From assembly GCA_029946065.1 (NCBI GenBank), contig JAQSDU010000020.1, forward strand, positions 62,001-126,000: 64,000 nt of DNA. Reading direction: 5' to 3'. The notes under the pieces were generated by a model. The model saw only the letters and a program-made list of their open reading frames with translations. It was not told the DNA's origin and did not search any database. Source of the stretch: Flavobacterium sp. (lineage in GTDB: Bacteria; Bacteroidota; Bacteroidia; Flavobacteriales; Flavobacteriaceae). Below, piece after piece: positions 42,921 through 52,479 of the stretch (position 1 is its first letter; each line of letters starts with the position of its first letter). A program made the position numbers and the translations under genes.

Positions 42921-43964
42921 ATGGATTTTACTAACTTATTAATCAGATGGTATTTAGATAACAAACGCGATTTGCCGTGGCGCAATACGCAAGATCCGTA
43001 CTTCATTTGGTTGTCAGAAATCATGCTGCAACAGACGCGTGTGGCACAAGGAATGCCGTATTTTTTCGCTTTTACAGCAACTTTTCCGACGGTTTTCGAC
43101 CTCGCCAACGCTTCTGAAGAACAGGTTTTGAAATTATGGCAAGGTCTCGGATACTATTCCCGTGCAAGAAATCTGCATAAAACGGCACAATTTGTAGCAT
43201 TTGACCTTAATGGCATTTTTCCAAATAACTATAAAAAGTTACTCGAATTAAAAGGTGTTGGTGATTATACCGCCGCCGCTATCGCTTCTTTCTGCTATAA
43301 TGAAGCTGTTCCGGTAGTTGATGGAAATGTATATCGGGTTCTTTCGAGATATTTCCACGTTGAAACCGATATTTCATCGCCATCGGCAAAAAAGGAATTC
43401 CAAAATTTGGCTTTTGAATTAATGCCGAAAGACAACCCAGCCACTTTCAACCAAGCAATCATGGAATTCGGTGCCTTACAATGTGTGCCAAAAAATCCAA
43501 ATTGCAGCGTTTGTCCTGTGAATCAAAGCTGCGCCGCTTTACAAAAGAACAAAGTAAATCAACTTCCCGTAAAATCCAAAAAAGTAAAAGTGACGAATCG
43601 GTACTTCAATTATATCGTTTTTGAAGATGAAAATCTGCTTACAATCATTCAAAAAAGAGAAGGGAAAGGCATTTGGGAAAATTTATATGAATTTCCCGTT
43701 ATCGAAACCGAAGCCGAAATTGACCTCGAAACTTTCATCCAAAAGATAAAAGAAAACAACCTCATTGAAAACGAAATCATCTCCGTTTCCGAATTCAGTC
43801 CGAATAATCAAATACACAAATTAACCCACCAACACCTAAATATAAAGTTCAGAAAAGTTAATATAAAAGGCGTTTTGCGAGACGGAATCGACTATAAAAC
43901 CCTAAAATCATTCCCGTTTCCTATCGTTATTTATAATTTTCTGGAAAAGGAATTTTTGCGCTAA
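42921..43964 (+). CDS. mutY: A/G-specific adenine glycosylase
   Basis: 347 residues. Catalytic Glu is in SEIMLQQTRV, the HhH motif LKGVGDYTAAAIASFC and catalytic Asp in VPVVDGNVYRV. The 4Fe-4S loop is C-x6-C-x2-C-x5-C (CVPKNPNCSVCPVNQSC). The C-terminal NUDIX-like domain (EFPVIETEAEID, HKLTHQHLNI) recognises 8-oxoG. Removes A opposite 8-oxoG. Confidence 0.95.
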   Translation: MDFTNLLIRWYLDNKRDLPWRNTQDPYFIWLSEIMLQQTRVAQGMPYFFAFTATFPTVFDLANASEEQVLKLWQGLGYYSRARNLHKTAQFVAFDLNGIFPNNYKKLLELKGVGDYTAAAIASFCYNEAVPVVDGNVYRVLSRYFHVETDISSPSAKKEFQNLAFELMPKDNPATFNQAIMEFGALQCVPKNPNCSVCPVNQSCAALQKNKVNQLPVKSKKVKVTNRYFNYIVFEDENLLTIIQKREGKGIWENLYEFPVIETEAEIDLETFIQKIKENNLIENEIISVSEFSPNNQIHKLTHQHLNIKFRKVNIKGVLRDGIDYKTLKSFPFPIVIYNFLEKEFLR

Positions 43965-43976
43965 TCCAAAAAGTAG

Positions 43977-43984
43977 TATATTTG
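43977..43984 (+). promoter_or_regulatory. -7 element TATATTTG of ssb
   Basis: Exact consensus, 21 nt before the ssb ATG at 44006; it overlaps and so argues against an upstream TTG start at 43982. Confidence 0.65.
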
Positions 43985-44005
43985 ATTAACCAACCCCCGC
44001 AAATT

Positions 44006-44437
44006 ATGAACAACGGAACATTAAATAAAGTCATGTTAATCGGCCACCTTGGCGATGATGTAAAGATGCATTATTTTGACGGTGGCAACTGCATCGGGCG
44101 TTTTCCGTTGGCGACAAATGAAGTGTATGTCAACAAAACGACCAACGAAAAAATCACTTCTACCGAATGGCACAACCTTGTTGTTCGGAACAAAGCTGCG
44201 GAAATTTGTGAGAAATATTTGACAAAAGGTGATAAAATTTATATCGAAGGGCGCATCAAATCCCGCCAATGGCAGGCAGAAGATGGCTCGACAAAATATA
44301 CGACAGAAATACAAGTGACGGAATTCACGTTCCTTACCACCAAAAAAGAAACGGAATCTTTCAAACAATCCGACAACAAAACCGCTAACTTTGACGCACA
44401 GAACCACGCACTTCCAGAAAACGATTTGCCATTCTGA
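44006..44437 (+). CDS. ssb: Single-stranded DNA-binding protein
   Basis: 143 residues from the ATG at 44006. OB-fold motifs: NKVMLIGHLGDDVKM, FPLATNE, TEWHNLVV and YIEGRIKSRQWQ. The tail ends ENDLPF, the conserved acidic tip that binds partner enzymes. Followed by gldE 23 bp later, as commonly found in flavobacteria. Confidence 0.95.
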   Translation: MNNGTLNKVMLIGHLGDDVKMHYFDGGNCIGRFPLATNEVYVNKTTNEKITSTEWHNLVVRNKAAEICEKYLTKGDKIYIEGRIKSRQWQAEDGSTKYTTEIQVTEFTFLTTKKETESFKQSDNKTANFDAQNHALPENDLPF

Positions 44438-44460
44438 TTGTTTAACCAATCCCATATAAT

Positions 44461-45759
44461 TTGGACCCGGAACCTCCCAGTTTAGCCATCATTGAAAATT
44501 TAGACACCGGTTTGCTCTTCGGTTTTATCGGGATTTTTGTGCTGCTTTTTTGTACGGCGATTGTCTCCGGAGCCGAAGTAGCGTTTTTTTCGCTTTCACA
44601 ACAAGATCTTGATGGCGCTGCAACTGCCGAACCTTCCAAAGTAAAAATCATTTCGAAATTACTCGAAAAACCCAAAAAATTACTCGCTACTTTATTGGTA
44701 GCCAATAATTTTATTAATATTGGGGTTGTCATTCTTTTCTCTTTTATCGGAAAAAACCTATTTGTTTCGATCACTTCTGAAGTTTTGAAGTTTGTGGTTG
44801 AGGTGGTTTTTGTGACATTTCTCATCTTATTTTTCGGAGAAGTTTTGCCGAAAGTCTACGCCAATCGCAACAATATGAAGTTCGCATTGCTAATTGCGTT
44901 TCCGATTTCCTTTTTAGATAAATTGCTGTCACCAATCAGTTTGCCAATGCGCTCTTTGACCATTTTTCTGCATGACAAACTCGGAAAGCAAAAAACCAGT
45001 TTTTCGGTTGACCAACTTTCCCAAGCGCTAGAATTGACTTCGTCTGCAGAGACAACATCTGAAGAACAGAAAATTCTTGAAGGCATTGTTTCTTTCGGAA
45101 ATACCGATGCCAAGCAGGTGATGAGTCCGAGAATTGATATTTTTGCATTGGAAATTACAGAAACTTTTGCTTCCGTATTTCAAAAAATCATCGATAAAGG
45201 TTTTTCAAGAATTCCGGTGTACCGCGACAATATTGATTCGATTGAAGGCGTTTTGTTTGTAAAAGATGTTTTGCCGCACATTGATAAAAAGGAATTTGAT
45301 TGGATAACTTTATTGCGCGAGCCATTTTTTGTTCCTGAAAACAAGAAATTAGACAATCTTTTGAAAGATTTTCAAAGTATGAAAAGCCATCTTGCTATTG
45401 TCGTTGATGAATATGGCGGCACGTCGGGATTGGTTTCCTTGGAAGATATTATTGAAGAAATTGTAGGCGATATCAGCGATGAATTTGATGACGAGAACAT
45501 TAATTTCTCTCAAATTGACGAGAAGAATTTTCTTTTTGAAGGTAAAATTGCGCTGAAGGATTTTTATCGTATTGTTGATGTTAACGAAGATGCTTTTGAA
45601 AACTCAAAAGGAGAAGCCGAAACTTTAGCGGGATTGATTCTTGAAATTTTAGGAAATTTCCCAAAGAAAGGGCAGAAGCTTCATTTTGAAAACTGTCATT
45701 TTACGATTGAAGTCGTGGATAAAAAAAGAATAAAACAAGTAAAAATTACACTTGATTAA
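44461..45759 (+). CDS. gldE: Gliding motility-associated protein GldE
   Basis: 432 residues, TTG start (then DPEPPS as in known GldE). Three or four membrane helices (DUF21, residues about 15-190) are followed by two CBS domains (AKQVMSPRIDIFALE; LAIVVDEYGGTSGLVSLEDIIEEIVGDI) and a CorC/HlyC-type C-terminal domain. Same fold as CorC ion-efflux proteins. GldE partially overlaps in function with GldD in gliding; the operon ssb-gldE-gldD matches Flavobacterium johnsoniae. Confidence 0.93.
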   Translation: MDPEPPSLAIIENLDTGLLFGFIGIFVLLFCTAIVSGAEVAFFSLSQQDLDGAATAEPSKVKIISKLLEKPKKLLATLLVANNFINIGVVILFSFIGKNLFVSITSEVLKFVVEVVFVTFLILFFGEVLPKVYANRNNMKFALLIAFPISFLDKLLSPISLPMRSLTIFLHDKLGKQKTSFSVDQLSQALELTSSAETTSEEQKILEGIVSFGNTDAKQVMSPRIDIFALEITETFASVFQKIIDKGFSRIPVYRDNIDSIEGVLFVKDVLPHIDKKEFDWITLLREPFFVPENKKLDNLLKDFQSMKSHLAIVVDEYGGTSGLVSLEDIIEEIVGDISDEFDDENINFSQIDEKNFLFEGKIALKDFYRIVDVNEDAFENSKGEAETLAGLILEILGNFPKKGQKLHFENCHFTIEVVDKKRIKQVKITLD

Positions 45760-45828
45760 CTTTGTGGCTTGGCGCCTTTGCGGGAATCTAAATTATTCGC
45801 TCAAGGAGTTAAGAAAAAAGAAGAAAAA

Positions 45829-46392
45829 ATGATAAAAAAAGCAATAACATTTTCAGTATTAAGTTTGGCGTTTTTAACGGTTTTTAGTTGCAAAGAAGAC
45901 GCGCTTCCAAAACCTGCGGCACAATTGCGTCTTGATTACCCAATTGCAGAATATGACCATTTTGAAAATGAATGTCCGTTTTCGTTCGACATTAATTCTG
46001 AGGCGGTGATTAAAGAAAAAACAGCGTGTAACTTCACGATTGATTATCCTAAGATGAAGGCAACAATTTACCTGAGTTATAAACCAATTCAGGGCAATAT
46101 CGATGCGCTTTTACGGGATGCGCAGAAACTGACTTATGAGCACGTGATCAAAGCCGATCAGATTTTGGAGCAGCCTTTTGTCAATCGCGATGATAAAGTT
46201 TATGGGATGTTTTACACCGTAAATGGCAACGCGGCTACCAACGGACAATTTTATGTAACCGACAGCATCCACCACTTTTTGGATTGCTCGGTTTATTTTT
46301 ACGCAAAACCCAATTTTGATTCGGTGATGCCTGCGGCAAGTTATGTGAAAAATGACATGCAGCATATTATGGAAAGTTTGCGTTGGAAATAA
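45829..46392 (+). CDS. gldD: Gliding motility lipoprotein GldD
   Basis: 187 residues from the ATG at 45829 (MIKKAITFSVLSLAFLTVFSC, lipobox Cys21); an extended start at 45769 is rejected because it places 20 residues before the signal. LPKPAAQLRLDYPIAEY and DYPKMKATIYLSYK match GldD. Needed for gliding and T9SS in F. johnsoniae. It is 70 bp after gldE. Confidence 0.93.
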   Translation: MIKKAITFSVLSLAFLTVFSCKEDALPKPAAQLRLDYPIAEYDHFENECPFSFDINSEAVIKEKTACNFTIDYPKMKATIYLSYKPIQGNIDALLRDAQKLTYEHVIKADQILEQPFVNRDDKVYGMFYTVNGNAATNGQFYVTDSIHHFLDCSVYFYAKPNFDSVMPAASYVKNDMQHIMESLRWK

Positions 46393-46533
46393 TCTTTTCC
46401 CTTCCGGCGCACAGGAACCTTCGCTGGCCGTTCAATATACGTAGCATATACCCGGCGTGTTGTGAATAAATAATATTTATTATCAGTATTAAAATCAGGT
46501 GTTTATACGCATTTTCACTTTGTTAAAATATTT

Positions 46534-46541
46534 TACATTTG
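46534..46541 (+). promoter_or_regulatory. -7 element TACATTTG of the two-gene island
   Basis: Exact consensus, 44 nt before the ATG at 46586, giving a leader near 38 nt. It is the only -7 box found for the two large genes that follow. Confidence 0.6.
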
Positions 46542-46585
46542 TTTCAGACTACCTGAAATTATAAAATATTAACCTAAACAAATGA

Positions 46586-48265
46586 ATGATGAGTGCAAAT
46601 CAATCTGACTTGTCGGCTTCAAAATACGGCTATGATTTTGTTGTCGCTACAACCCAAAGAAGCATTAATAACTCCATAAGGGATTATCTCTGGAACACCA
46701 GTTTTAACCTGATGAAGGTATACTGGAACCAGGATCCCGTCACCAACGCACCGGTAAGGGTTTCCTATGAAGACCTTATGGTACAGACCAACGGCACCGA
46801 CCCCCTTGATGTGCCAAGTTATAGCGAAGGGCCGCCGAGCCAGGACATTATTAACATCGAGAACAGCATGTTTTACTTCGCCTTCGAGGCTATGGTAGGC
46901 ATTCCGGACGGAATGGATGAAAGCGATGTTCCTGACCTGATCACTTTTAACAACGACCAGTCTGTGCTCTTTAAGCAGATATGCTCCACTTTGAAGATTG
47001 CCAGCTGTGAATTCAGCAGGAGCGGTATGACATTTTCCAATATTTCACAACCCGACGACGACCCGTGGCTTTTCGTATCAACCGTTCCTTTGTCTAACCA
47101 GAGCGCAAATAGTGACGAGGTACCAAAGAATGTAAACGATACACTTGCGCAGCTCAATAAACAATATGGGCCAAATGCGTTCAGCGTACAGCAGCTTGTT
47201 TACAACTTTGATAACGCGGCAATCGAATCAAGTCCCTCGATTGCGTCATTGATTCCGGGAAGTGATATTGATATCGTCGTATCGGAAGTGCTGGTAAGTA
47301 CTTATTTTGAAGAAGTAAAGGCTGCCGGCCAACCGGTACTCAATTATAATATAGTACAGAATCCACAAGCCATTACGCCCGCTTCACTTAATATGACAGC
47401 ACTCGAACTTGAAATCAGTGATTATGATCCCGGTAGCACACAAGTGAGCCAGCAGGACATACAAGACCTTAGTACGCTAAATTATCTTTGCGCGGTTGAT
47501 GGTAAAAGAATTCCGCCGCCCGTAAAATTTGACTGGAACTGGGTAGAAGCAAATGAAGAGTTTGACGGAATCGTATCGGTCAACAGGAATTCTTTTGCCG
47601 GCAATATCGAAGCACAGCTTGACCCGTATGTTACCAAAAACTGCAATACGCCTGTTATCAGCGTTTATCCTGACGGACTTGAATGCAAATACAGCTGGGA
47701 CATGGCTAGTGGCACGCCCACAAAAAGCAAGCCTTCAACCGGAGCAGAGGTGCTGGATTATTCATTTTATGCCTATAGTGAAGACGGGGCGGGATTAGGC
47801 GATTTTATGGGTACGATGGCCGTCAGCGATTCTTTCAGCTTGTCGGTTACGTTTTCAGGGAATACCATCCAGATTGCCCAGAGTATTGAAATCAGGATAG
47901 ACATGCGGGTGGGACTTGACAGTGAATCATGGAGTCCCGTAAGAAAGACAATCACAGATACCTATACCCTTGGTGTAGATAACTATGGACAACTTACGGC
48001 AGCGTTGGTTTCGGTACCTAAGGATACCTCAGAGGCAACACCTCAACAGGGAGGGATAAGAGACTTTTTCACCAATTTCAATGATATTGTTTCAGATGCT
48101 ACCACTTGGGCATCAAGTGTTGCCAACACCAGTTTTATGGATATTCCTGTTGATGTGGTGCAGCAATTTGTGTTTCCGGGCGGAAACACGTTCTCCTACC
48201 ATAACGTGCTTTTTTCCGAAAATCAAGACCTTACCTCCAGTATTAATTATTTGGCAATTACCTAA
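46586..48265 (+). CDS. Unrecognised 559-aa protein (first gene of two-gene island)
   Basis: 559 residues. Neither a signal peptide nor a membrane helix. It begins with a helical, Ser/Asn-rich segment (SKYGYDFVVATTQRSINNSIRDYL) and continues as beta-rich sequence (FSLSVTFSGNTIQIAQSIEIRIDMRV near 424). The N-terminal pattern recalls proteins also found in fungi, which I cannot verify. It has a stronger G+C than the neighbouring gld genes. The next gene starts 47 bp downstream on the same strand. An ATG three bases later (46589) is an equally good start. No function assigned. Confidence 0.8.
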   Translation: MMSANQSDLSASKYGYDFVVATTQRSINNSIRDYLWNTSFNLMKVYWNQDPVTNAPVRVSYEDLMVQTNGTDPLDVPSYSEGPPSQDIINIENSMFYFAFEAMVGIPDGMDESDVPDLITFNNDQSVLFKQICSTLKIASCEFSRSGMTFSNISQPDDDPWLFVSTVPLSNQSANSDEVPKNVNDTLAQLNKQYGPNAFSVQQLVYNFDNAAIESSPSIASLIPGSDIDIVVSEVLVSTYFEEVKAAGQPVLNYNIVQNPQAITPASLNMTALELEISDYDPGSTQVSQQDIQDLSTLNYLCAVDGKRIPPPVKFDWNWVEANEEFDGIVSVNRNSFAGNIEAQLDPYVTKNCNTPVISVYPDGLECKYSWDMASGTPTKSKPSTGAEVLDYSFYAYSEDGAGLGDFMGTMAVSDSFSLSVTFSGNTIQIAQSIEIRIDMRVGLDSESWSPVRKTITDTYTLGVDNYGQLTAALVSVPKDTSEATPQQGGIRDFFTNFNDIVSDATTWASSVANTSFMDIPVDVVQQFVFPGGNTFSYHNVLFSENQDLTSSINYLAIT

Positions 48266-48312
48266 AGGCAAGCATTTGTAGAATTGCCATATTAACTTTT
48301 AAACTTACAGAA

Positions 48313-51300
48313 ATGAGTACCCAGAAAATAAATATCTCATCAGAACTGATGCAAAATTTCAAGCAGGCTGAAATAATGTCTCCCGAAAATAAATTCGAAG
48401 CGCTGCAGACCGACAAAGGCTTATCACTTTTGTTCTCAATAGGTACCGACGGAGTCCTATATCTCACAAGCGAGCTCGACAGGCATGAGACTGGCTGGGA
48501 AAAAAAAGATCTCAGCACCGCTTGTACGCTTCAGGATTTTCCCGCACAAACAGGAGTTTACTGCAAGACCTTCGAGGTTTCCCAGAGCGCATCCGACGCT
48601 ACGATAAGTTTGGCGATGGTACTCAGCGACGGCAATGGCGACCACCTTTATTTGTCCCTTGGAAATTCGGCATCCGACATGACTTGGATTGACAATCCCC
48701 AATGGACCACTTATCCATATGATTACCAAGGTTCGACTTCTTCTGTAACTGTAACTAATGTGCTGATCAGCAATACTTCGGCTAACAAGCAATTCATTGC
48801 TGTTGACATTATTCGTGCAGGAAGCACGGCATTTATTTCGCGCTATTTCATAGATGTGCAAAAAACAAGCGGGAATGCCTGGCATGAACAAAATTTGTCT
48901 ATAGATCTCGATGCGGCGCATTACCAAAGCTGCCTGGGAAGGCAATACCTTAGCGATAGCCCGCACCAGCCCACCATTGACGGACTTTATACATCGGGTA
49001 GTGTAGACGGTAGCCCGCAGTTTATTTTCCAACCGCTTTATGATACCGCCGATTCTAAAAAAGGCCCCGCCCCGGTCACCAGGCTCAAACTACCGGGCGG
49101 CCTCGTTGCCGACAGCATGGCATCCTGCCGCAAAACCGATCTTTCAACCGATTTGTATGTATGCAGCCAGGGCGGGCTTTATTTTTTTGCGGCTGCCAAT
49201 CAGGGTCAGGAAGCCACAGCAGAACTTATTCTTAAAAATCCAATGTTCAACGGTGTAAAAAAAATGTATGCCGCACAGTCTGACGGCATCGTAACCGTTT
49301 GGGGTCTTGACGAAAGCAATCAGATTTTTTATCTTACATGCACCATCGGGCAGGAAGAATCACCAGACGCGTGGAGCTTTCCCATTCCTATTGTAAGCGG
49401 AGTCGATCTTTTTTCGCCTTATCTGAATCGCGTAGATAATGGAAATACTTTTTTTGCCGTGGCAGGAAATTACATGAAAAGGATGTACAAATCACCAAAG
49501 AATAAAATGTGGAAGTCTCAAAATATACTCTTTCCTACATTAGACAGCGATAACACCAATCAGTTTACTTCTTATACGACACAGATTCAGGTTACCGATG
49601 AGTACAACCAGCCGTTGGCAGATTCAAATATACATATTAGTGTTGATTCAAGGGTTGGCGTTTATGTCAACCATTTGTATTATAACCTGGATACGGCAGG
49701 TGCCGATTTTAAAACAGATGCGCTTGGAACAATAACCGTGCTGGAATGGATTGACGGAATTGTTGGAACCAAACTCAATATTACCGCAAGTGATGGTACC
49801 TCAGTTTTGGTAAATCCTATGGACAAACCCGTAGGAAAGGTGACGGTCCTTGATTCGCCCGAAGCATTACAGCAGGCTACAGTAACTTCAGAAGACGGAA
49901 CAAGCAAGCCCCTGGTAAGTTCTTCTGTGTCAACAGATGACCTTAATTCCGTAGCGCAATCCAACGCGAATCTAGGCCAGGCCTATGCATCCTTTTCGCC
50001 CGGATCGACAACACAAACAATGAAAAAATCAACTTCGGCAAAACAAAGTGTCGTTCAGCTCGGCGTTGTTAACACCATAGTGGTAGATGCAGGCGATTTG
50101 TTCAGTTGGCTTGAAACGGGAGTTGAGGCCGTTATTGAAGTGATAGAAGATGAAGTGCAGGCAGTATGGAATTTCGTTGCCACTATCGCTGGCCAGGTTT
50201 ATACTGCCGTTCTTGATTGTGTAGAGGCGGTAGTAGGTGCCATACAGTGGGTGTTTAACGTTATCCAAACCGCCCTTGCCGATCTGGTTCAGTTCCTGCA
50301 GTTTCTTTTTGGATGGCAGGACATCCTCACCACACATATGGTATTGAAAAACTTTTTTACGCAATCTGCACAAATGAGCATAAACAACTTGTCAGAAAGC
50401 AAAGCCGCCATTTCAAGACTTCTTGAAATGGCAGAAGGCGCCGTCGGGCAATGGGCAGATATTCCGCCTATTGATGACAGTCCAAATACTACTACCGCCG
50501 CAGCACAACCGCTTCCGGGGCAAAGCACTTCGCCTTCTAACCTCGGGGTTTACCATTATCAGGGAAATACAGCAGCAGCAGCAATAACATATACACCGAT
50601 AGCGCTTGGTGCTGATATATTTAACGACCTTATGGATGCCCTGAACGGAGCAGAAGATATTCTTAAGGATACGTATGTCAAGATTCAGAAAGATATTATA
50701 GAGCCATTCCGGACTTTAAGCTTGTCGGAAATCATCAAAAGGTTTGTAGGAATACTGGCACAAGATGTACTTGAAGCAGCAGATGTTATTATAGGCGAAA
50801 TCATAAATGTGCTCATCCAGCTTACAGCGAGTGTAATGACAATCATAACCGCAGAAATCGATATACCGGTGCTGTCCTGGTTATATAAAAAACTTACGGG
50901 AGAAGCGCTCTCATGCATTGATTTGGTTTGTCTTATTTCGGCGATTCCGGCAACGATTGTCTACAAGCTCACTACGGGTGCGGCGCCGTTTGTAAAAGGA
51001 ACTGCATTTACCGATGCTTTGCTCAGCGCTAAAAGCTTCGCTGATATAAGAAATGCCTTTAAACTGCCATCGGCAAACAAATCAGCAAAAAAATCGGCAA
51101 AATTGAGTCGGACAACAGAGGCTACAGGAGAATTGTTTGACCAGGATACGCTCGACTTATGGGCGTTTATTACCGGAATACTTGCCGCTGCTGGTGCATG
51201 CGTACTTGCAATCTCTACGACAGCACAAAAGATTGCCGATGATGTCAAATTCAAAAAGATTGCGTTGACAATGGCGGCGATTAGTGCCGTTGCCAATTTG

Positions 51301-51726
51301 TGTTATGTCTCCCCCAATTATGCCGGATATTTTAATACTGATCCCGACTGGTATGTGGGCCTGAATGATATACTGACTGAAATCTCGGTTGCTAAGGCAT
51401 TCGCCTTTATTCAGATTGCGGGGGCAGACAGTGATACCTTATCATGGATGGCAGCGGGCGCTGAGTGCGTGCTTAATATTGTGTGGTTTGTGCCGGTTGG
51501 TATGACGGTATATGACGGTTGCAAAAGCGAAGATACCGATTGGCTTTCGCTGATTCCTGCAACCATTGGAAATTCAGCATTTAATCTGGGTGGAATAATG
51601 GACCCGATAGTCATAGCAGCCAAAGGTGTTACCGCCAAAAGTGTGTCTATCGGCCTGCAATTAGGATTTGTCATATCATATGGAATATGTATGCCCGTTG
51701 CAGGATCGTTCCAGTATTTCGATTGA
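48313..51726 (+). CDS. Unrecognised 1137-aa multidomain protein (second gene of two-gene island)
   Basis: 1137 residues without a signal peptide. Residues 1-410 are repetitive beta sequence (SLLFSIGTDGVLYLTSEL, DHLYLSLG, PDAWSFPIPI) that looks like a lectin-type beta-propeller. About 416-510 is an Ig-like/invasin-like domain (YTTQIQVTDEYNQPLADSNI). From about 594 to 665 comes a strongly amphipathic helical region (WLETGVEAVIEVIEDEVQAVWNF) and, from about 948, several hydrophobic helices to the end (WAFITGILAAAGACVLAI, IVWFVPVGMTV, GLQLGFVISYGICM). Such a soluble recognition part joined to membrane-active helices is seen in pore-forming toxins, but no family is recognised. A terminator follows 15 bp downstream. 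Confidence 0.8.
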   Translation: MSTQKINISSELMQNFKQAEIMSPENKFEALQTDKGLSLLFSIGTDGVLYLTSELDRHETGWEKKDLSTACTLQDFPAQTGVYCKTFEVSQSASDATISLAMVLSDGNGDHLYLSLGNSASDMTWIDNPQWTTYPYDYQGSTSSVTVTNVLISNTSANKQFIAVDIIRAGSTAFISRYFIDVQKTSGNAWHEQNLSIDLDAAHYQSCLGRQYLSDSPHQPTIDGLYTSGSVDGSPQFIFQPLYDTADSKKGPAPVTRLKLPGGLVADSMASCRKTDLSTDLYVCSQGGLYFFAAANQGQEATAELILKNPMFNGVKKMYAAQSDGIVTVWGLDESNQIFYLTCTIGQEESPDAWSFPIPIVSGVDLFSPYLNRVDNGNTFFAVAGNYMKRMYKSPKNKMWKSQNILFPTLDSDNTNQFTSYTTQIQVTDEYNQPLADSNIHISVDSRVGVYVNHLYYNLDTAGADFKTDALGTITVLEWIDGIVGTKLNITASDGTSVLVNPMDKPVGKVTVLDSPEALQQATVTSEDGTSKPLVSSSVSTDDLNSVAQSNANLGQAYASFSPGSTTQTMKKSTSAKQSVVQLGVVNTIVVDAGDLFSWLETGVEAVIEVIEDEVQAVWNFVATIAGQVYTAVLDCVEAVVGAIQWVFNVIQTALADLVQFLQFLFGWQDILTTHMVLKNFFTQSAQMSINNLSESKAAISRLLEMAEGAVGQWADIPPIDDSPNTTTAAAQPLPGQSTSPSNLGVYHYQGNTAAAAITYTPIALGADIFNDLMDALNGAEDILKDTYVKIQKDIIEPFRTLSLSEIIKRFVGILAQDVLEAADVIIGEIINVLIQLTASVMTIITAEIDIPVLSWLYKKLTGEALSCIDLVCLISAIPATIVYKLTTGAAPFVKGTAFTDALLSAKSFADIRNAFKLPSANKSAKKSAKLSRTTEATGELFDQDTLDLWAFITGILAAAGACVLAISTTAQKIADDVKFKKIALTMAAISAVANLCYVSPNYAGYFNTDPDWYVGLNDILTEISVAKAFAFIQIAGADSDTLSWMAAGAECVLNIVWFVPVGMTVYDGCKSEDTDWLSLIPATIGNSAFNLGGIMDPIVIAAKGVTAKSVSIGLQLGFVISYGICMPVAGSFQYFD

Positions 51727-51740
51727 TGATTATTTGCCAT

Positions 51741-51773
51741 AAAAAAAAGGAACTCGTTTGGGTTCCTTTTTTT
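51741..51773 (+). terminator. Terminator of the two-gene island
   Basis: AAAAAGGAAC...GTTCCTTTTTTT stem with loop TCGTTTGG, directly after the second island gene; also usable by the convergent metal-binding lipoprotein gene. Confidence 0.85.
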
Positions 51774-51792
51774 ATTAATATGAAAAACCAGA

Positions 51793-52371
51793 TTACATGG
51801 TTTTTTCTTCCGAGCAGTGTTTTTTGCCTGAACAGCATCCGCCTTTAGCCTCTTTTTTAGCTTCTGTACCACAAGATTTTTTGTCGGTTTTCTTGGCTTT
51901 CTTTTCTTTTTTGGTTTCCTTTTTCACAGGATCTCCGGTCATCAGCGTCGCGTGATCGCCAGTAGTTTTTACGTCAGAAACTTTATAAGTTTTGCCGTCT
52001 GCAACAGCTTCTACTTTGGCAACCAATTTTTCCGGAGATTGTTTCGCATTGTCGTATTCAACGGTAGCCGTTTTTTTGTCAAAATCAACTGTCGCTTTCT
52101 GAACACCATCCATCGCAGCCAGTTCTTTTTCGATTTTTGAAGCGCACATTACGGCACAACTCATGCCTTCAATATGAAAGCTTGCAGTTTCTACTTTTCC
52201 AACAACGGCAGCTTTTTGCTTCGCTTGTTCGCTAACGCTCGGGTCAGTTGAAGCGGTCGCAGCAGTCTCCGTTTTAGCTTCGGCAGCCGGAACTTCTTTT
52301 GCGGTTTCTTTACAAGCCGTAAAAAGCAATCCCGCAATAGCCAACGACAAAAGAGATTTTGTAAATTTCAT
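51793..52371 (-). CDS. Heavy-metal-associated (HMA) domain lipoprotein
   Basis: 192 residues. Lipoprotein signal MKFTKSLLSLAIAGLLFTAC. HMA domain at about 60-125 with GMSCAVMC, i.e. a CxxxC rather than the usual CxxC, as is common in Bacteroidota members. The C-terminal 45 residues are Lys-rich with CGTEAKKEAKGGCCSGKKHC, a second metal-binding cluster. It probably holds Cu or a similar metal in the periplasm. A TAATTTTG -7 box lies at 52426-52433. Confidence 0.88.
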   Translation of the reverse strand: MKFTKSLLSLAIAGLLFTACKETAKEVPAAEAKTETAATASTDPSVSEQAKQKAAVVGKVETASFHIEGMSCAVMCASKIEKELAAMDGVQKATVDFDKKTATVEYDNAKQSPEKLVAKVEAVADGKTYKVSDVKTTGDHATLMTGDPVKKETKKEKKAKKTDKKSCGTEAKKEAKGGCCSGKKHCSEEKTM

Positions 52372-52425
52372 GTTTTTATTTTTTAAGATTTATTGAATGA
52401 CAATTCCGTTATTTGTAACGATTTA

Positions 52426-52433
52426 CAAAATTA
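52426..52433 (-). promoter_or_regulatory. -7 element TAATTTTG of the HMA lipoprotein
   Basis: Exact consensus on the minus strand, 54 nt upstream of the start codon. Confidence 0.5.
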
Positions 52434-52479
52434 AGGAAAAAATGTTTTCGACAATGATTTTTATTATAAAGCCGAAACT

